Shown here: positions 16,121 to 20,225 of the stretch, in pieces | How the letters are laid out: each line of letters starts with the position of its first letter | Position numbering within the stretch: the stretch's first letter is position 1 | Program-made: the position numbers and the translations under genes | From: Reclinomonas americana ATCC 50394 | Lineage: Eukaryota > Jakobida > Jakobea > Jakobida | Length of the DNA: 20,225 bases | Direction of reading: 5' to 3' | Assembly: GCA_048213135.1 (NCBI GenBank) | Contig: PS015074.1 | Coordinates: 143,992-164,216, forward strand | Notes under the pieces: model-generated | Databases searched by the model: none | What the model was told of the DNA's origin: nothing | Seen by the model: the letters and a program-made list of their open reading frames with translations, nothing else

Positions 16121-19032
16121 TAATAGTTATCCTCGTTGGCCAGATGATTGAGAATGTCGGCCAAGTCATCCATCGAAAAGCGCACACGCAGCCGCGGTCG
16201 CGGTGCCGCCACTCTCCGCAGCGTGCTCTCCAGGTGCACTTGCAGTTGCCGCTGCTCACTAATGGCCACTGCAACGTGCTCACCTGCTGCTGCTGCTGAC
16301 GACGTCCGCCCGCCACCCGCGAAGGCCGCCATTGCTCGTTTGCGCTGTCGATCGGCGGTAAAGCGCTGCGTCTCGACGTCGGCCAGAGCCTTGCGCTGCA
16401 CACACCATTGCTGCAGGCGAGCCACGTGTTCTCGTCGAATCGAGCGCAGTTTCTTCCGAATGGCGCTCTCCACGTCGGCCCTGCGCAGCGATGTGTGAGC
16501 GTCATGATGCGCGGAGGAGCAACACAGCGTGGAACTCACGGATTGTACTTGTGCACTGGGGGATCGGCAGAGACCAGCTTGGAGCGGAACACGGCCAGCA
16601 TCTGTTCGGTCCACTGCAGGCGTCGGAGAAGGATGGCGAGCGATGTTGCCTGGCACTCGGCGACCCACTGCTCGTTGCCAGCGGCCGCGGAGACCGAAAG
16701 CAAGTCGAGGTCCGCCGGCTCATCGTCGTCGATTCCCGGCCGGCGTCGTGTCGGTCTCTTGGTGCTGGCCGACGGGCGGGCGAGGTAGTGCCGTGACGAC
16801 TTGAACAGCGCCATGAGCAGCGTGCGCACGTATCTGCTATTGCCGTCCACCTGTGCGCGTACGCTGCCGATGAAACGGCGGGCTAGGCGCTGTGCGCGCG
16901 TCACCAACTCGCGGTACCAGCGCATGGCAATGGCGAAGCGCGACCGGTGTGTCAGCTGCCGCATGACGGCACACAACAACTGGCCCGCCGCTCTCTTCTG
17001 TGCCTCGATGGCGGTGCCTGTCGGCATCACTGCCGCAGGCTTGCCTGCAGCTGTGCCTGCAAACAGCACCGATGCCTTCATCGCCGGCCACAGCGTGGCG
17101 TGCAGTCGCGCGACGCCGCGCCGTATGGCCGCCTCCGTCTTGTGCTCGTGCAACACCTCCTGCATTCCGCAACGCAGCAGCTCGAGGCGAGACGCGGTCG
17201 CCACCACCACCAGCCACGTTCGAATGTGCGGTCGCAGCGAAACCGACTGCCGCCGCTGCTCCACAATCACCTCGGCCTGCTGCCGCCGCTGCTCGGCCAC
17301 CTGCGCCTCCTCCCGCACGTGTTCCATCTTTTGGGCAAAGCGAATCTCGCGCTGCTCCATGTGCTGCGTGATGCTCTGGCGCAATCGACTGCCCTGCTCG
17401 TCGATGCGCTGCAGGCGACGCTGCGGGTGGGCCTCCTTTAACGTCGCCGCCACTCGCTGCTGCACGGAAACCTCTTGATCGCGCGCTGACGCCAGCGACT
17501 GCCGGCGCTCCTCGCGTTTCTCTTGTAATATGCCAGCTGCATGCATCGAGGTGAGGACGAGTGAGCCACGCAGCGGTCGTCTCATGATGCTCACCAACAC
17601 GCTGATCCAGAGCCGCCGCGGCAAACTTGTCTTGCTGGAGAATCCTCATGCGCTCTTGAATACGCTCCGCTGTGGATGGCCGCCGAAGCGAGCGACGAGA
17701 GGGGACTTCTGTCGTCGGTGCGGCGAGGGCGGCAAGTCGACCGCCTGCATCTGCTGCGTCGTCCACTTTTGGCAGGCTGCTGCTCACCGCCTGCGCCACC
17801 ACTGCGGTGCTCTCTGTCGTGCGCGTCTGCACGGCCAAGCCGACAATGGAGCTGCGGCGTCGTGCCGCTGGTCCTACCCCGCCCTGTTGTTGTTGTTGTT
17901 GTGGTTGCTGTTGGGGATCTGCAGTGGCGTGCAGTGCCGGCAGGTACGACTGCGGCGAGTGGACTCCGAGGCTGAACTCCTCCAGAATGCCCATGGTGGC
18001 CGTCACTCGCTCTACATACACGCATTGGTGAGACGAGAACGCAGCGGTGCCTTATCGCCAGACAACTCACCAATCGTGTCAGCAATCTCGCGTGCCGTGC
18101 TCTGCGCCGAGCTCGAACCACCGGTGGCGCCGCCAGCCGTGGCCGTGGCCGAGGTCGCGATGGGCGCTGTCGGTGGCAGGTCGGCCGAGGATCGCAGCGG
18201 ACGACGAGCCGGCGCCACCACCGCAGCTGCTGCGGGTACATCATCTCCATCGCACGAATCGCCGGTACCAGTGAATGGCAGGCTGTCGAGACTCATGTGT
18301 GGTATGGAGGCGCGTGCCGACCTGGATGAACCGGTGAGAATCGACATGAGGTCCACATCGCGGCTGGAGCTGCGGCGTCGCAAGGTCAAGTGCCCCGCCG
18401 CCACGCTCGTCCGATTGCGAGCCGGTGCCACGAGCGTCGATTTCGTGCTGACGGGCGTGGAGCGCGCCGACGACGATAGCAAGTCGGGCAGCACGGTGCT
18501 GCTGGCCTTGCGGGTGACACTCTCTGCACGACTGGCAATGGGAGTGGGCGACACGCTTTGCGAGCGCATGGCATCTCGCGCCAGTGCCAGCGACGATACT
18601 CGAACACGGCTGCTGCGTCTTCCGCTGCCGTTCAACAGATCTGCACATGCAAAGGGCGGTCACTTGCACCGTACAATGCACTCTTGTGTGTGCGAGCGGG
18701 GTGAGAACGAGTGTACCACGCACCTGCGGGGTCAATATCGAGCAAGTCGGCTGCGGCCTGGACCAGGCGCTTTTCGTTTCGATCGCGCGCGTGGCCGTTG
18801 TGCATGTCGCCATCGCCATCGTCAGGCTCTGGGTTGTCATCGTCGCTGTCGTCGTTGCCGTACACAAAGGGAGTTATCTGGGCGTGAAGGTATGTGTGTG
18901 AGGGGAGAAGGCGGAGAGGAGAGAGAGAGCAAAGTGAAGCTGAGCCGGTTGTGTGCACTCTCTCACCACGTCAGACTGGTGTCGCCTCCGCAAGGAGCGG
19001 GCACGTGGCCATCGCTCTTCAAGCACCGACAT
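16120..19032 (-). CDS. Unrecognised 854-residue protein, coiled-coil centre
   Basis: A complete six-exon model on the minus strand: 19032-18967, 18877-18724, 18640-18071, 18011-17595, 17536-16540 and 16480-16120, with introns of 89, 83, 59, 58 and 59 bases, nearly all with GTGAG or GTGCG donors. It adds up to exactly 855 codons. The protein starts MSVLEERWPRARSLRRRHQS, has an acidic patch (NDDSDDDNPEPDDGDGD), a Ser/Arg-rich disordered stretch to about residue 260, a Gln run near 300, a Gln/Glu/Arg coiled coil at about 405-495, then a long helical basic region with IQ-like pieces (EAAIRRGVARLHATLW), and ends VRFSMDDLADILNHLANEDN plus Tyr. I do not recognise the family. Helical, Arg-rich build would suit a cytoskeletal or ciliary protein, but only by analogy. 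The start ATG is the first in frame and follows a CT-rich leader. Confidence 0.75.
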
Positions 19033-19818
19033 GATCAGTAGAGGAGAAGAGATGCTGCTGCTGCTGCACACCAGGAGAGTGCGGTGTGAGTGTGTGTTTG
19101 TGGAGAGTGAAATGCCGACCAATCCGGACGCAACAGCTGGTGTGTCCTTATCGTGTTTAAGCTGTCCACCTGGGTTGCGCAATGCTGCGTGAGTGCCGTG
19201 TGCACACACTGTACTTTGTCGCCACACGCTAGTTCTCCACCAAACCAAACAATCGTTCTGCTCTGAAAACACGGGTGCCGGCAACAAACGGCCAAATCAT
19301 GCTCACCAAAATTGGGTATTGGGTCAAACCGGCCAATGGCTTTTCCCCCTCCTCCCACAACAATTGATTGGTGCGGTGGTTGATTGGAAGAGATGCGCTG
19401 AGTGCGCGCAGGGACCAGCAGCAGCGTTGGGTGGCGACACTAACAAAGGGAATGTGACAAGTTTTGCAACGGCTCAATGTAATTTTTATCAATCACCTTC
19501 GAACACTCAAGCGAGTGCCCTGCGTGTCCCCCCAAGGTAGGAGACTCGTGAACCTCGCGCGCATACTACCAGGTCACGAAACCCACAAGCCCGATTGGTT
19601 TGTGAAGAGACAAAGCCGACGATATTGATATCGATAACTTCGATCTTCTGATGTTGCACTGGTACCGTGTCACTTCAGCAGAGAAACAAACCAAAATGGA
19701 ATCTCATCTTCCGTCTCTACACCACGCACGCCAACACGCAATATCAAACGACGTCGTGCGATTCCTTTTCATTTGTGATTGCCCCGGTCGCAGCGGACAT
19801 GATTGTGCGCTCGGAAAG
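19033..19818. promoter_or_regulatory. Divergent promoter region between genes 6 and 7
   Basis: These 786 bases contain no convincing gene. Composition changes to less repetitive, AT-richer sequence. Seven CCAAT/ATTGG pentamers occur: 19119, 19311, 19318, 19333, 19367, 19383 and 19594. A GATATTGATATCGATA-like palindromic stretch lies at about 19621-19637. The region probably serves both flanking genes. Confidence 0.5.
19311..19387. promoter_or_regulatory. CCAAT-box cluster
   Basis: Five CCAAT pentamers in either orientation fall within 77 bases, where chance predicts about 0.15. NF-Y (CBF) is the known eukaryotic CCAAT binder and is common in bidirectional promoters. Confidence 0.5.
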
Positions 19819-19822
19819 ATGA
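19799..19822 (+). promoter_or_regulatory. Seven-codon upstream ORF overlapping the next start codon
   Basis: An ATG at 19799 opens a seven-codon frame whose TGA overlaps the ATG of gene 7 as ATGA. If the transcript starts upstream, translation of gene 7 would need leaky scanning or termination-reinitiation. A transcription start between the two ATGs would make it irrelevant. Confidence 0.4.
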
Positions 19823-20225
19823 TCGCGCGCCAAACGCTTCTCCTCCTGCTCGTCCTTCTCGGACTGGCCGCGGTGGCACTTGGTGAGCAACAAGAGAGAA
19901 GAGAGAGGAGAGAGAGAAGAGAGAGAGAACAACGAGAGAGAGAAGATTCGGAGTGAAGACGCAGACAGTGAGACAGACAGGAAAGCAACAAGGCTGTGTG
20001 TGCGTGTGTGCTTGTGTGTGTGTGTACCCTCCCCCTCACACACACACTCTCCCCATCACAGCCGCTCGTCGCGTTCACCTCGACGAGTACTTCTCCTCCT
20101 CCTCTTCTGCCTCTCTGCTCTCCGACAACGAGCACGACCAGCATGCACGCACCGAGTGGCTCCAACAACAACGCCACGCCACACAAGTCTACTCCTCCAT
20201 CCGCGCAAAAGTCGCCTCCTCCGCC
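19819..20225 (+). CDS. Secreted or membrane protein, N-terminus only
   Basis: Exon 1 (19819-19882) encodes MIARQTLLLLLVLLGLAAV and a short tail: a basic start and a long hydrophobic core, as in a signal peptide. The donor GTGAGC follows in phase 1. The best acceptor ends at 20061 (CACAG) and restores an open frame to the window end: ALAARRVHLDEYFSSSSSAS, then an acidic, Gln/His-containing stretch. Signal peptidase could cut after Ala-Leu-Ala. The intron (179 bases, GA and TG repeats) is longer than others here, so a further small exon may hide in it. The rest of the gene is outside the window and the family cannot be told. Confidence 0.6.

Noticed and set aside
1-20225. CRISPR arrays, rRNA, mobile elements, bacterial operons or toxin systems
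   Set aside because: No direct-repeat/spacer arrays, transposase-like frames, long terminal repeats or ribosomal sequence are visible; repeats are only simple TG, CA, GA and triplet tracts.

Overview
This is nuclear DNA from a eukaryote. Genes are cut by many short introns, mostly 57 to 89 bases with GT...AG ends, and there is no sign of bacterial gene layout. Coding DNA is GC-rich with long Pro, Ala and Ser tracts, and introns are rich in TG, CA and CT runs. A dynein-2 intermediate chain shows that the organism builds cilia or flagella by intraflagellar transport. A formin and a BTB/SPRY protein fit a flagellated unicellular eukaryote with a compact genome. I cannot name the lineage. Five N-gaps are present (882, 20, 106, 963 and 20 bases), and the two 20-base gaps are placeholders for missing sequence of unknown length.

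Layout: (1) + strand, 1 to 5458: a roughly 1565-residue BTB/BACK-like/SPRY protein with a very long disordered N-terminal half; its true start may lie left of the window. (2) - strand, 7551 to 5673: an unrecognised charged, probably coiled-coil protein, broken by the 882-base gap. (3) + strand, 7762 to 8257: the N-terminal third of a DUF1295 / steroid-5-alpha-reductase-like membrane enzyme, cut off by a 20-N gap. (4) + strand, 8321 to 12091: WDR60/DYNC2I1, lacking its N-terminus, with 15 exon pieces that join in phase. (5) - strand, 15587 to 12330: a formin with an FH2 domain, interrupted by two gaps, whose 5' exons appear to encode hydrophobic, possibly membrane-spanning segments. (6) - strand, 19032 to 16120: an unrecognised 854-residue protein with a complete six-exon model. 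(7) + strand, 19819 to the window end: the start of a protein with a signal peptide.

Genes 2/3 and 6/7 are divergent pairs with short shared upstream regions. One holds a perfect E2F-like palindrome, the other a CCAAT-box cluster. Genes 1/2 and 4/5 are convergent. Genes 4 and 5 act on the microtubule and actin cytoskeleton, but nothing here shows that the window is one functional system.

The models were built by hand by matching intron phase to conserved protein families. Every complete gene model divides exactly by three, which is the main support for the exon borders. The most unusual points are the possible membrane-anchored formin, an insertion of about 130 residues in the WDR60 propeller, a recurrent GTTGCGT 5' splice site, a 15-base microexon and a GC-AG intron.
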